Source: an uncultured Blautia sp.
GTDB lineage: Bacteria; Bacillota; Clostridia; Lachnospirales; Lachnospiraceae
Direction: 5' to 3'
Length of the DNA stretch: 52,975 bases
Assembly (NCBI GenBank): GCA_934394545.1
Contig: CAKRRG010000012.1
Location: forward strand, 1-52,975
Numbering within the stretch: position 1 is the first letter of the stretch; each line of letters begins with the position of its first letter. Positions 17,195-26,687 of the stretch are shown piece after piece. The notes beneath the pieces are model-generated. The model saw only the letters and a list, made by a program, of their open reading frames with translations, was not told the origin of the DNA and did not search any database. The translations under genes were made by a program, and so were the position numbers.

Positions 17195-18121
17195 GTGACA
17201 CTGGCTACTGCACTCTCCTTAGGAGAAACTGCCCTGAAACTGGGACTGATCTGTTCTTTGACTGTCCTTGCATTATTTCTAAGTTATTCCATGCTGAATG
17301 TCTGTGACCTTTCTACAGATGGCTGCTTTACACTGGGAGCCGCTGTAGGAGCAGCTGTTGCAGTCAGCGGACATCCTTTTTTATCTATTTTGGCGGCAAT
17401 GCTTGCTGGAATCTGTTCCGGCTTTATAACCGGATTTTTGCAGACGAAAATGGGCGTAGACAGTCTGCTTGCCGGAATTATTGTGAATACAGGTCTGTAT
17501 TCGATCAATATTGCGGTGATGGGGGGGTCCTCCCTGATCAATATGAACCGTACAGATACCGTATTTTCCATGATGAAGGATGCTTTGGCAGAGACTCCTC
17601 TGAAAGGAAGGTCAGATATTATTGTTGCTCTGATCGCAGTAGCAGCAGTGGTTGTATTTCTTGTAGTATTTTTAAAAACAAGACTTGGTCTTGCAATCCG
17701 GGCAACCGGAAATAATGCGGATATGGTGAAGTCATCCTCCATCAATCCGGTATTTACCACGATCATCGGACTTTGCATTGCCAACTCTTTTACGGCATTG
17801 TCCGGCTGCCTTCTTTCTCAGTCTCAGAAGTCTGTTGATATTAACATCGGACAGGGAATGGTTACCATTGCCCTGGCCTCGTTGCTGATTGGAGGAACGA
17901 TTCTTGGAAAAGGCGGAATTTTTGTAAGAGCCGTGGGAATGGTACTTGGTTCTTTTATTTTCCGTCTGGTTTACACAGTGGCATTAAGATTTAATATGCC
18001 GGCCTTTATGCTGAAGCTTGTATCCTCTGTAATCGTCATTCTGGCAATTTCCGGACCATATCTGAAACGACAGTGGCCACAGTTAAAACGAAGAATGACT
18101 CATAAGAAGGGAGGAATGTAA
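17195..18121 (+). CDS. trpY: Tryptophan ABC transporter permease (TrpY-like)
   Basis: A 308-residue inner-membrane permease of the branched-chain/TrpY-like family with about eight to ten hydrophobic helices. Recognisable loops are LSTDGCFTLGAAVGAAVAV and TRLGLAIRATGNNADMVKS. It forms the membrane channel of the TrpXYZ importer. The start is GTG 17195, with CGGAGG 8 nt upstream and 15 nt after trpX. Only one tryptophan occurs (RQWPQ near the C-terminus). Confidence 0.88.
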   Translation: MTLATALSLGETALKLGLICSLTVLALFLSYSMLNVCDLSTDGCFTLGAAVGAAVAVSGHPFLSILAAMLAGICSGFITGFLQTKMGVDSLLAGIIVNTGLYSINIAVMGGSSLINMNRTDTVFSMMKDALAETPLKGRSDIIVALIAVAAVVVFLVVFLKTRLGLAIRATGNNADMVKSSSINPVFTTIIGLCIANSFTALSGCLLSQSQKSVDINIGQGMVTIALASLLIGGTILGKGGIFVRAVGMVLGSFIFRLVYTVALRFNMPAFMLKLVSSVIVILAISGPYLKRQWPQLKRRMTHKKGGM

Positions 18122-18124
18122 GCG

Positions 18125-18919
18125 ATGCTGAAGCTTTCCCATATTTCCAAAACCTTTAATCCGGGAACCGTAAATGAAAAGGTGGCGATCAGAGATCTTT
18201 CCCTAACTCTTGAAAAAGGAGATTTCGCAACGATCATTGGCTCTAACGGCGCCGGCAAATCTACAATGTTCAATGCTATCTGTGGCGATTTTCTTACAGA
18301 TTCCGGTTCTATTATTCTGGATGGGGAGGATATTACATTTACTCCCCAGCATGCCAGAGCAAAAAATATCGGACGTTTGTATCAGGATCCTATGAGAGGA
18401 ACGGCTCCGGGAATGACGATTCTGGAGAATCTGGCTCTTGCAGCAGGCAGAGGCGGCTGGCTTTCCAGGATTTCCAAAAGTGATAAACAGCGTTTCCGCC
18501 AGCAACTGGCACTTCTGGATATTGGTCTTGAGAATCGCATGAACCATCCGGTAGGACTGCTTTCCGGAGGGCAGAGACAGGCACTTACTCTTTTAATGGC
18601 AACCATGAATCCACCCAAGCTTCTTCTTTTGGATGAGCATACAGCGGCGCTTGATCCGGGAACAGCCGAGAAGGTGCTGAATCTGACCAAAAGAATCGTG
18701 GAGGAACATCAGCTGACATGTCTGATGATCACGCATAATATGCAGTCTGCACTGGAACTTGGAAACCGTATTTTAATGATGGATTCTGGTGATATTGTGC
18801 TGGATATTAAGGAAGAAGAAAAGAAGGGCTTAACTGTGGAAGGACTTCTTGATAAGTTCAAGGTTGGCGCAGGAAAGAAGCTGGATAATGACCGTATTCT
18901 TCTTTCAAACGAAAAATAG
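18125..18919 (+). CDS. trpZ: Tryptophan ABC transporter ATP-binding protein (TrpZ-like)
   Basis: A 264-residue ABC ATPase that powers the TrpXYZ importer. Walker A is GSNGAGKST (about residues 38-46), the signature is LLSGGQRQALTLLMA, and Walker B/D-loop is LLLLDEHTAALDP, with His in place of the usual Pro, as is common in this branch. The H-loop is MITHNM. GGAGG lies 10 nt upstream of the ATG, and the gene starts 3 nt after the trpY stop. Only one tryptophan occurs (GGWLS). Confidence 0.9.
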   Translation: MLKLSHISKTFNPGTVNEKVAIRDLSLTLEKGDFATIIGSNGAGKSTMFNAICGDFLTDSGSIILDGEDITFTPQHARAKNIGRLYQDPMRGTAPGMTILENLALAAGRGGWLSRISKSDKQRFRQQLALLDIGLENRMNHPVGLLSGGQRQALTLLMATMNPPKLLLLDEHTAALDPGTAEKVLNLTKRIVEEHQLTCLMITHNMQSALELGNRILMMDSGDIVLDIKEEEKKGLTVEGLLDKFKVGAGKKLDNDRILLSNEK

Positions 18920-18929
18920 AACAGAGATG

Positions 18930-18975
18930 AAAAGGCCCTGATTGCGGAAAAGAATGACTGCAGTCAGGGCCTTTT
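18930..18975 (+). terminator. Terminator after trpZ
   Basis: A 12-bp perfect stem pairs 18930-18941 with 18964-18975 (AAAAGGCCCTGA/TCAGGGCCTTTT), with a 22-nt loop. It can work for both trpXYZ and the converging tmcAL. Confidence 0.85.
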
Positions 18976-19005
18976 GCATGATGAGTGGTTGCTGACAGGT
19001 ACTTT

Positions 19006-20229
19006 CTATATAATTATGATTTGCTGCTGATATTCATGAATGAAGGGGGCGTTCTTTTTTTGAGCCAGAATATTCTCGTAAAGATTAGAGGAAAAGGTGG
19101 TCTCATTTAACAGCCGCAAGGCATTTGAATCGTGTTCCAGATTTTTTTCTGCATCTGACAGCTTGGTAAGAAGAGGAATGCGGCTGTTTTTTTTGATTTC
19201 TCCAAGAAGGGAGGCGCTGCTTTTTTTGAAACCAAGAACCCGTGCATAGGGCATCTGCTCTGGCACATCTTGAATATGAAGAAGCATGTGGAGAAGGGTA
19301 CGCTGGATCCTGGTATGGGTAATCTCCTTTGTTTTTAGCAGGCTTGCAAATTGAGAAAAGGTTTCGTACTGATTTCTGCAGGACAGGATCCTTCTGGCAA
19401 GAGCATGGGACATATCCAGGCAGGAACATAATTGTTCCTCCGTTTGCTGGAGAAGACAGTAACGATAGATTAAGTCCAGATCGTTTTCCAGAAGAAAATG
19501 CCGGCTGGAAATTGTATGAAGAAATAATTCCCGGCATGATTGCGGAAAAAAGCGTTCAAGGGTTGGTACATGATCGGCATTCCTTATAGCACTTCGGATT
19601 GCAGAAGCAGACGGTAAAAGGGTTTCGGATAAAGTGCTTTCGTGATAATCGTTCCCTTTACGCTTAATTGCTGCAGGCAGAACAGAACTGTTTTCACGAA
19701 GAATGGCTTTACAATATTCAATTCCAAGAATGTTATTAGGAGAAGAAAGAACCTGTTGATATTTCTCGGGATCAGGCAGGATTTCCATAAGGGCAAGGCT
19801 TCTTGCTTTGGGAAAGGTCATTCCTTCCTTCAGATGCAGACGAAGCGCATCTTGAAATCTGGCTGGCTCATCTGCCAGAATCCCTGCAAGCTTCATGAGA
19901 ATGTCCGTATCGCCACATTCACTTCCGAAACAAAGAATATCCGTGACACCAATACGATCAAGAAGCTGCACACCTCCTCTGGCAAAAAGCTCTGCACTTG
20001 CAGTGGAAATGGAAACGGGCAGCTCCAGAACTAGGTCGGCTCCGCTTCTTAAAGCCATTTCTGTGCGCACATACTTGGAAAAAAGCGCAGGAGTGCCACG
20101 CTGTACAAAGTCGCCGCTCATGGCAATGACCACAAAGTCTGCTCCAAGCTTTTCTCTCACATAGTTGATCTGATATTCATGTCCTGTATGGAATGGATTA
20201 TATTCGGCAATGATTCCGGCTGTTTTCAT
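19006..20229 (-). CDS. tmcAL: tRNA(Met) cytidine acetate ligase (YlbM/TmcAL)
   Basis: A 407-residue nucleotidyltransferase-fold enzyme. The TmcAL family activates acetate with ATP and acetylates C34 of elongator tRNA-Met. The HxGH motif is in AEYNPFHTGHEYQI (His14, His17). Other family stretches are SGDFVQRGTPALFSKYVR, SGADLVLELPV and SPNNILGIEY. The start MKTAGIIAEYN at 20229 has GAGGTG 7 nt upstream; the extra 41 codons of the open frame are unlikely. It is divergent from pta-ackA, which produces the acetate it uses. The divergent promoters overlap. Confidence 0.9.
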   Translation of the reverse strand: MKTAGIIAEYNPFHTGHEYQINYVREKLGADFVVIAMSGDFVQRGTPALFSKYVRTEMALRSGADLVLELPVSISTASAELFARGGVQLLDRIGVTDILCFGSECGDTDILMKLAGILADEPARFQDALRLHLKEGMTFPKARSLALMEILPDPEKYQQVLSSPNNILGIEYCKAILRENSSVLPAAIKRKGNDYHESTLSETLLPSASAIRSAIRNADHVPTLERFFPQSCRELFLHTISSRHFLLENDLDLIYRYCLLQQTEEQLCSCLDMSHALARRILSCRNQYETFSQFASLLKTKEITHTRIQRTLLHMLLHIQDVPEQMPYARVLGFKKSSASLLGEIKKNSRIPLLTKLSDAEKNLEHDSNALRLLNETTFSSNLYENILAQKKNAPFIHEYQQQIIII

Positions 20230-20264
20230 AAAATTGCACCTCAAAAAATACGTTGTTCTTCCAT

Positions 20265-20293
20265 ATTCTAACATTGAAAAGCTTGAAATACAA
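20265..20293 (-). promoter_or_regulatory. tmcAL promoter
   Basis: On the minus strand TTGTAT (20293-20288), a 17-nt spacer and TAGAAT (20270-20265). Its -35 box meets the pta -35 box. Confidence 0.6.
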
Positions 20294-20311
20294 GGCGGGG
20301 TGGCGTATAAT
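20283..20311 (+). promoter_or_regulatory. pta promoter
   Basis: TTGAAA (20283-20288), a 17-nt spacer and TATAAT (20306-20311). The transcription start should be near 20318. Confidence 0.8.
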
Positions 20312-20319
20312 AAAAACAA

Positions 20320-21401
<1,082 letters not shown>

Positions 21402-21452
21402 TTAAGAATAGTATATAAAGCTACATATTAATCAAAACAGGAGAGTAGAAAA

Positions 21453-22643
21453 ATGAATGTATTGGTAATTAACTGTGGTAGTTCTTCTTTAAAATATCAG
21501 CTGATCGATTCTGAATCAGAGTCAGTTCTTGCAAAAGGACTTTGCGAGAGAATCGGAATTGACGGAAGACTGGTTTATCAGAAGGCCGGACTGGATAAAG
21601 AGATTACAGAGTGTGCAATGCCTACACATAAAGAGGCAATCCAGTTTGTACTTGATGCTCTTACAAATGATAAAACAGGTGCCATCAAGAGCCTGAAGGA
21701 AGTAGATGCGATCGGTCATCGTGTAGTACATGGTGGTGAGAAATTTGCCAGCTCTGCAGTGATCACAGATGAAATGATCGCAGCAGTAAAAGAGTGCAAC
21801 GATCTTGCACCGCTTCATAACCCGGCAAACCTGATCGGTATCGATGTTTGCACAGAGCTTATGCCAGGTGTACCGCAGGTAGGTGTATTTGATACAGCTT
21901 TCCATCAGACGATGCCTGCAAAAGCATATCTGTACGGACTTCCCATCGAATACTACAAGAACTACAAAGTAAGAAGATATGGTTTCCACGGAACCTCTCA
22001 CAGCTTTGTATCCAAACGTGCTGTTGAATTCCTTGGCCTTGACAAAGAGAACTCCAAGGTTATCGTATGCCACCTTGGAAACGGCTCTTCCATCAGTGCT
22101 GTTAAGAATGGCGAATGTGTAGACACAACTATGGGTCTTACACCACTTGAAGGTCTTGTTATGGGAACACGTTCCGGTAACATTGATCCGGCAATCATCG
22201 AGTTTATTGCGAAGAAAGAGAACCTTGACATTGCAGGTGTTATGAATATCCTGAATAAGAAATCCGGTCTTCAGGGTATGTCCGGAGTTGGAAGTGATAT
22301 GCGTGACATCAGAGCTGCAATTGCAGAAGGAAACGAAGATGCAAAAAATGCATATGATGTACTTTGCTATGGCATTGCCAAATTTGTAGGCGGCTATGTA
22401 GCAGCTATGAATGGTGTGGATGCGATCGTATTTACAGCAGGTATTGGTGAGAATGTTGGTCAGCTTCGTAAAGATGTTTGCAGCTATTTCGGATACCTCG
22501 GTGTTGAGATCGATGATAACGCAAATAATACATTTGGCGAAGAAATCGTTATTTCTACTGCTGACTCCAAGGTTAAGGTTGCTGTTATCCCTACAAATGA
22601 GGAGCTTGCAATCTGCCGTGATACTGTAGCACTTGTAAAATAA
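21453..22643 (+). CDS. ackA: Acetate kinase
   Basis: A 396-residue acetate kinase, transferring phosphate from acetyl phosphate to ADP. The ASKHA-fold signatures are present: VLVINCGSSSLKYQLID, GHRVVHGGEKF, FDTAFHQTMP, RYGFHGTSHSFVSKRA, HLGNGSSISAV and VFTAGIGENVGQLR. It is the second gene of the pta-ackA operon and is followed by a terminator. Confidence 0.98.
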   Translation: MNVLVINCGSSSLKYQLIDSESESVLAKGLCERIGIDGRLVYQKAGLDKEITECAMPTHKEAIQFVLDALTNDKTGAIKSLKEVDAIGHRVVHGGEKFASSAVITDEMIAAVKECNDLAPLHNPANLIGIDVCTELMPGVPQVGVFDTAFHQTMPAKAYLYGLPIEYYKNYKVRRYGFHGTSHSFVSKRAVEFLGLDKENSKVIVCHLGNGSSISAVKNGECVDTTMGLTPLEGLVMGTRSGNIDPAIIEFIAKKENLDIAGVMNILNKKSGLQGMSGVGSDMRDIRAAIAEGNEDAKNAYDVLCYGIAKFVGGYVAAMNGVDAIVFTAGIGENVGQLRKDVCSYFGYLGVEIDDNANNTFGEEIVISTADSKVKVAVIPTNEELAICRDTVALVK

Positions 22644-22677
22644 TTACAGGGAAGCGTTGTTTTATAAGAATGTACAG

Positions 22678-22714
22678 ATCCTGCCGGAGTATAGAATCCT
22701 TCGGCAGGATTTTA
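22678..22714 (+). terminator. Terminator after ackA
   Basis: ATCCTGCCG (22678-22686) pairs with CGGCAGGAT (22702-22710), followed by TTTTA. Confidence 0.85.
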
Positions 22715-22769
22715 TATGAACGAATATTTTTATTTTTTTGAAAAATTGTTGATATACGAAAAAATAAAG

Positions 22770-22798
22770 TTGACAAATAATGACAGGGTATGTATAAT
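22770..22798 (+). promoter_or_regulatory. yceD-rpmF promoter
   Basis: TTGACA (22770-22775), a 17-nt spacer and TATAAT (22793-22798): both hexamers match consensus. The GTG at 22808 lies almost at the transcription start, so it is not the yceD start. Confidence 0.9.
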
Positions 22799-22825
22799 TG
22801 ATTAAGTGTGAATAGGGAGACGATT

Positions 22826-23353
22826 ATGCAGATACATTTATCAGACATTTCATCAAGCGAAGGTAAGAGCCAGCATTATAGTGTTGCTTTTGAGATGGAT
22901 AACATCACCTTCCGGCAGGGCAGCTTTCCAGTATTGGATAAGGAACCTGTAGAGCTAACTATTACAAATACCGGTGACAGAGTTCTGGAGTTGGAGGGAA
23001 GCGGTCTTGTGACTGTTGGGATTCCATGCGACAGATGCCTGGAAGAGGTTAAGACAGAGATTTCTTTTGAATTTAAGAGAAAGCTTGATATGAAGCTTAC
23101 AGATGAAGAGCGGGTGAATGATCTGGATGAGAGTAGCTATCTCACTGGCTATGACCTGGATGTGGACCGTTTGGTCTATCTTGAGGTACTGATGAGCTGG
23201 CCCTTGAAGGTCTTATGTAAAGAGGACTGTAAAGGGATATGTAGCAGATGCGGGAAGAACCTAAATGATGGTCCCTGCGGATGTGCTGAGGAGCCTAAGG
23301 ATCCCCGTATGGCAGCTATCAGTGATATATTCAGTAAATTTAAGGAGGTGTAA
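22826..23353 (+). CDS. YceD family protein (DUF177)
   Basis: A 175-residue DUF177/YceD protein. YceD is conserved beside rpmF in most bacteria and has been linked to large-subunit rRNA or ribosome biogenesis, though the mechanism is not firm. A paired cysteine site is visible: IPCDRCLEEV in the middle and CKEDCKGICSRCGKNL plus CGC near the C-terminus, suggesting metal binding. The start is ATG 22826, with GGGAG 7 nt upstream. It ends 5 nt before rpmF. Confidence 0.88.
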   Translation: MQIHLSDISSSEGKSQHYSVAFEMDNITFRQGSFPVLDKEPVELTITNTGDRVLELEGSGLVTVGIPCDRCLEEVKTEISFEFKRKLDMKLTDEERVNDLDESSYLTGYDLDVDRLVYLEVLMSWPLKVLCKEDCKGICSRCGKNLNDGPCGCAEEPKDPRMAAISDIFSKFKEV

Positions 23354-23358
23354 CCGAA

Positions 23359-23541
23359 ATGTCCATCTGCCCAAAGAATAAATCTTCCAAAGCAAGACGC
23401 GATAAGAGAAGAGCAAACTGGAAAATGAGCGCTCCGAACCTTGTAAAATGCAGCAAATGTGGCGCACTTATGATGCCGCACAGAGTTTGCAAGGCTTGTG
23501 GAAGCTATAACAAAAAAGAGATCATTAAAGTTGAAGACTAA
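23359..23541 (+). CDS. rpmF: 50S ribosomal protein L32
   Basis: A 60-residue L32 protein with the basic N-terminus and the zinc-ribbon cysteines CSKC and CKAC (C+ form, zinc-binding). Its N-terminal stretch PKNKSSKARRDKRRANWK is typical. AAGGAGG lies just upstream, within the end of yceD. Translation is probably coupled to yceD. Confidence 0.97.
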   Translation: MSICPKNKSSKARRDKRRANWKMSAPNLVKCSKCGALMMPHRVCKACGSYNKKEIIKVED

Positions 23542-23553
23542 TGGCGAACTTTT

Positions 23554-23587
23554 AAAGAACATCTGAGTTGATCAGGTGTTCTTTTTT
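23554..23587 (+). terminator. Terminator after rpmF
   Basis: AAAGAACATCTGA (23554-23566) pairs with TCAGGTGTTCTTT (23572-23584, one G-U), followed by a T-tract. Confidence 0.88.
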
Positions 23588-23630
23588 TCTTATACAAATC
23601 AGGACAAATCAGGCTATACAGGAAATGTTC

Positions 23631-23659
23631 TTGTTTTCTGTACATTTTTCATATATAAT
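23631..23659 (+). promoter_or_regulatory. Promoter of the esterase gene
   Basis: TTGTTT (23631-23636), a 17-nt spacer and TATAAT (23654-23659). Confidence 0.7.
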
Positions 23660-23700
23660 ATATGCAGAATATAGCAAAATAATTACCTGGAGGAATCGAA

Positions 23701-24588
23701 ATGTCTGAATTAAGCGATAGAATCAGAGCCGAATTTAAAAAAACAGATGATGAAAGAGACGCTCTTTTAAATACACCTGAAGATATTGATCGTTGGGATA
23801 ATATTGTATATGGTCATGATAACAGAGAGATACAGAAATTGGATGTCTACAGACCGAAACAGGCACAGGGGGAGGACCTTCCTGTTATTATCAGTGTTCA
23901 TGGCGGAGCCTGGATGTACGGGGATAAGGAAAGATATCAGTATTACTGTATGAGTCTTGCACAGAGAGGATTTGCTGTTGTGAACTTTACATATCGTCTT
24001 GCGCCTGAGAGTAAATTTCCGGCACAGCTTGAGGATTTAAACCTTGTTTGCAAGTGGGTGATGAAACGTGCCGGAAGATTTCATTTTGATACAGAACGCA
24101 TTTTTGCAGTGGGGGATTCAGCAGGAGCTCATCTTCTGGGGCTTTATGCCGGTATTTGTACGAATCCGGTATCTGCTGCCAAATATGATTTTACAGTGCC
24201 GGAAGGATTTGCGCTTACTGCAATTGCGTTAAATTGCGGTGTTTACAGAATTACGAAGGAAGATGCAGATGAAATGACCATGCAGATCATGAAGGAACTT
24301 CTTCCGGAGGGCGGAACAGAGGAAGAATTGGAGCAGATCAATGTGTTAAATGGTATTACAGATGTTTACCCACCTGTATTTTGTATGACTTCTGTTGGTG
24401 ATTTTCTGAAAGCACAGGCTCCGGCACTGGTGCAGAAGCTGATGGACAATAATGTGCCATTTGTATACCGTGTGTTTGGAGATAAGGTTAATAAGCTAGG
24501 CCATGTATTCCACTGCGATATTAAGACAATTGATGCAGCTCAGTGTAATGATGCTGAATGTGACTTCTTCAGAGAGTTCTGCTTCTGA
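23701..24588 (+). CDS. Alpha/beta hydrolase (HSL-type esterase/lipase-like)
   Basis: A 295-residue cytosolic alpha/beta hydrolase of the hormone-sensitive-lipase/esterase group. The oxyanion motif is HGGAWMYGD, the nucleophile elbow is GDSAG with Ser140, and the catalytic Asp and His are likely those of TSVGDFL and LGHVFHCD. No signal peptide is seen. Family members hydrolyse short acyl esters; the natural substrate is unknown, and plant acetyl-ester removal is one possibility. CTGGAGGAA precedes the ATG. It is monocistronic with its own promoter and terminator. Confidence 0.82.
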   Translation: MSELSDRIRAEFKKTDDERDALLNTPEDIDRWDNIVYGHDNREIQKLDVYRPKQAQGEDLPVIISVHGGAWMYGDKERYQYYCMSLAQRGFAVVNFTYRLAPESKFPAQLEDLNLVCKWVMKRAGRFHFDTERIFAVGDSAGAHLLGLYAGICTNPVSAAKYDFTVPEGFALTAIALNCGVYRITKEDADEMTMQIMKELLPEGGTEEELEQINVLNGITDVYPPVFCMTSVGDFLKAQAPALVQKLMDNNVPFVYRVFGDKVNKLGHVFHCDIKTIDAAQCNDAECDFFREFCF

Positions 24589-24604
24589 TATGCTGCTTTT
24601 CACG

Positions 24605-24638
24605 GAAACCTGCGGTTCGCCACAGGTTTCTTGTTTTA
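24605..24638 (+). terminator. Terminator after the esterase gene
   Basis: GAAACCTG (24605-24612) pairs with CAGGTTTC (24623-24630), with an inner GG-TTCG-CC cap and a T-rich tail. Confidence 0.85.
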
Positions 24639-24680
24639 TGTAAAAAAATCAATTATGCTTGGGACAGGAGAGAAAAACAA

Positions 24681-26687
24681 ATGAATAATAAGATAATGAA
24701 ATGGCTGGCTGTTTTTACATTTTGTTTTCTTCTGTTAAGCGGGACAGGTGAAAGAACGGTGCAGGCAGCGGATAATGTGATTAAGGATTTTTCAAGGCTC
24801 TTTTACATACCGGCAGGCGCAGTCCTGCGAGGTACAGATATGCAGAGACTGCGGGAAATTTATGATAACATAGGTTGTACCGCGTACACAGAAAGCGGAG
24901 AGGAGCTCTATTTGAATCTGATCTGGGACTATACGGCGGTGGATATACAAACTGCTGGAGCCTATAAGATCAAGGGTACCGTACAGCTTCCCGATGGGTA
25001 TAGCAGCAAAGTAAAACTGCCAGAATGGACATCGGGGATTTCAGTGCAGAATCCAGGTCAGCTGGAAATTCAGGTATATTCCAGAATGGTATCCGCAGGT
25101 ATTTATTACTTTCCGTGGATCACAGATGAAGATCCGGATACCATGACGATCTGGTTGAAAAAAGAGGGAGAAGACTGGGTAAATGTAAGTGAAGAGGGAT
25201 ATGGTTTCTGCGATACGGATGGAATGTATCTTTCCTGTCAGAGTATGGTGCCTGGAAATGTGTATACGTTGACGGTGACCTATAAAGAAGGGAAAACCAA
25301 AAACCTTACTTACCGTTACGGATCTGACGGAGTATTGGATGTGCTTAGCTATCAGCAGGATGTTCTTGGCGGGGTTTTACAGAAAGACACGATCATCCGC
25401 TCTATAGAAAGTGTAGACGAAAAAAATCTGCAGCGCTGTATGGTTTATGCAGTGCCGGTCGGACAAAGCCTGATGAAAGTGAGAACAAGTCTGGAAGCGG
25501 ATTTTTATATTTTGGGAAGCACCTGTGAGAGCTATGAGGATACAGCGGCGCATCCTTCTGTGGTGATGCCCTCTGTATGGGACTTTAGTCAGGTTAATAC
25601 TGCGATTCCAGGAGTTTATAAGGTGACAGGTACTTTTGTTGCTCCAACTGGATATCAGACAGAAGCTTCCGTTTGTATTCCGGAGGCAACTGCCTATATT
25701 ACTGTACAGCGTCCTGGTAAGCCCGAGGCGCAGGTCTGCTGCAGTACAGGAAATACCCTGTATTTTCCCATGGTGCTCGATGCTTTTACAGATAGTCAGT
25801 TAAGTGAATTTCAGATATATATAAAGAATTCAGAAGGCGAAAAAAAGGCAAAGTCAGAGGATTTTTATGTTTGCAGAAATGGTCTGTATCTGAAAGAAAG
25901 CTGTCTGGAGCAGGAACAGGAATATGGTGTCTACGTCACTTATCCAGGTGGCAGCACCGGTATGTATATGTTTCAGTATGGAAAAGAATTGATTACAAAT
26001 GAGCGCTGGTACGAGAGAAATTATGCGGACAGAGATGGAAAGGAATTTCCGGATATTGAGAATGGATTGGAGAAGGTGACAGATACATCTACGGTTATAG
26101 TGGGAAATCGTCTTTCTGATCTTATGAGCACCGGGGTAAAGGAGATTCCTTTTGAAAAAAACGGTGTGCTGGTAGAAGTGCCGACGGATGTGTTAAAAAA
26201 CTGGAATGTGAAAGAAGATGATCAGCTTCAGGTTGATATTTCCAGGGAAGATAATGAGATTACCATTAAAATTTTTAAAAACGGAGATGAAATTACAGAT
26301 ATTCCAGGGGCAACTGTAGAGATACCATATGCAGAAAATGATTCTCAGACTGTACTTACAGATAAAGAGAGAAATGCTTATACCGGTACTATAAATAAGA
26401 TACAGAATGTTGCTGTGATTCCTATTGAGAAGACCGGGGAATATACGGTGGAAGAGAAGCCGGAAAAGGAGCAGGATGAGCAGCAAGAAGAGTCAGAAGA
26501 GCAATCTGAAGAGAAAGAAGAGCAGATAGAAGAACAGCAGGGAGAGCCTGCACAGGAAGAACATAAAAAAACTGCTGCTATCGCTTGGATAATTGTAATT
26601 ATGCTAATATTGTTATGGTATTTGCCGACGAAAAAAGGCAGTACTCTCCGAAAGGGGGATCGGAGTGAAGGAGAACAACGCAGATAA
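24681..26687 (+). CDS. Exported cell-surface protein with duplicated Ig-like module and C-terminal membrane anchor
   Basis: A 668-residue protein I do not recognise by name. A signal peptide (residues 1 to about 30, TVQA|AD) leads into two copies of an about 140-residue module (residues 76-214 and 295-434). Each begins with a WDY/WDF segment and a beta strand of the type GxYKIKGTV, the pattern of bacterial Ig-like domains. A region to about 590 follows, then a Glu/Gln-rich stalk (about 595-635) and one membrane helix (IAWIIVIMLILLWYL) with a short basic tail. It is not an LPXTG protein. Its end overlaps the kinase start by 23 nt, so it is likely a co-expressed ligand-binding partner of the sensor (inferred). 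Confidence 0.7.
   Translation: MNNKIMKWLAVFTFCFLLLSGTGERTVQAADNVIKDFSRLFYIPAGAVLRGTDMQRLREIYDNIGCTAYTESGEELYLNLIWDYTAVDIQTAGAYKIKGTVQLPDGYSSKVKLPEWTSGISVQNPGQLEIQVYSRMVSAGIYYFPWITDEDPDTMTIWLKKEGEDWVNVSEEGYGFCDTDGMYLSCQSMVPGNVYTLTVTYKEGKTKNLTYRYGSDGVLDVLSYQQDVLGGVLQKDTIIRSIESVDEKNLQRCMVYAVPVGQSLMKVRTSLEADFYILGSTCESYEDTAAHPSVVMPSVWDFSQVNTAIPGVYKVTGTFVAPTGYQTEASVCIPEATAYITVQRPGKPEAQVCCSTGNTLYFPMVLDAFTDSQLSEFQIYIKNSEGEKKAKSEDFYVCRNGLYLKESCLEQEQEYGVYVTYPGGSTGMYMFQYGKELITNERWYERNYADRDGKEFPDIENGLEKVTDTSTVIVGNRLSDLMSTGVKEIPFEKNGVLVEVPTDVLKNWNVKEDDQLQVDISREDNEITIKIFKNGDEITDIPGATVEIPYAENDSQTVLTDKERNAYTGTINKIQNVAVIPIEKTGEYTVEEKPEKEQDEQQEESEEQSEEKEEQIEEQQGEPAQEEHKKTAAIAWIIVIMLILLWYLPTKKGSTLRKGDRSEGEQRR
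24906..25322 (+). repeat. Internal protein module copy 1
   Basis: Codes for residues 76-214 of the exported protein. It shares its order of landmarks with copy 2: W-D-Y/F, AGAYKIKGTVQLPDGY, NPGQLEIQVYS, YYFPW, DGMYLSC and a final YRYG. Confidence 0.65.
25563..25982 (+). repeat. Internal protein module copy 2
   Basis: Codes for residues 295-434. Matching landmarks are WDFS, PGVYKVTGTFVAPTGY, RPGKPEAQVCC, LYFPMV, NGLYLKE and a final FQYG. Confidence 0.65.

Noticed and set aside
18640..18670. TrpZ DEHTAALDP as a broken Walker B
   Set aside because: The catalytic Glu is kept; His after it is common in this ATPase branch.
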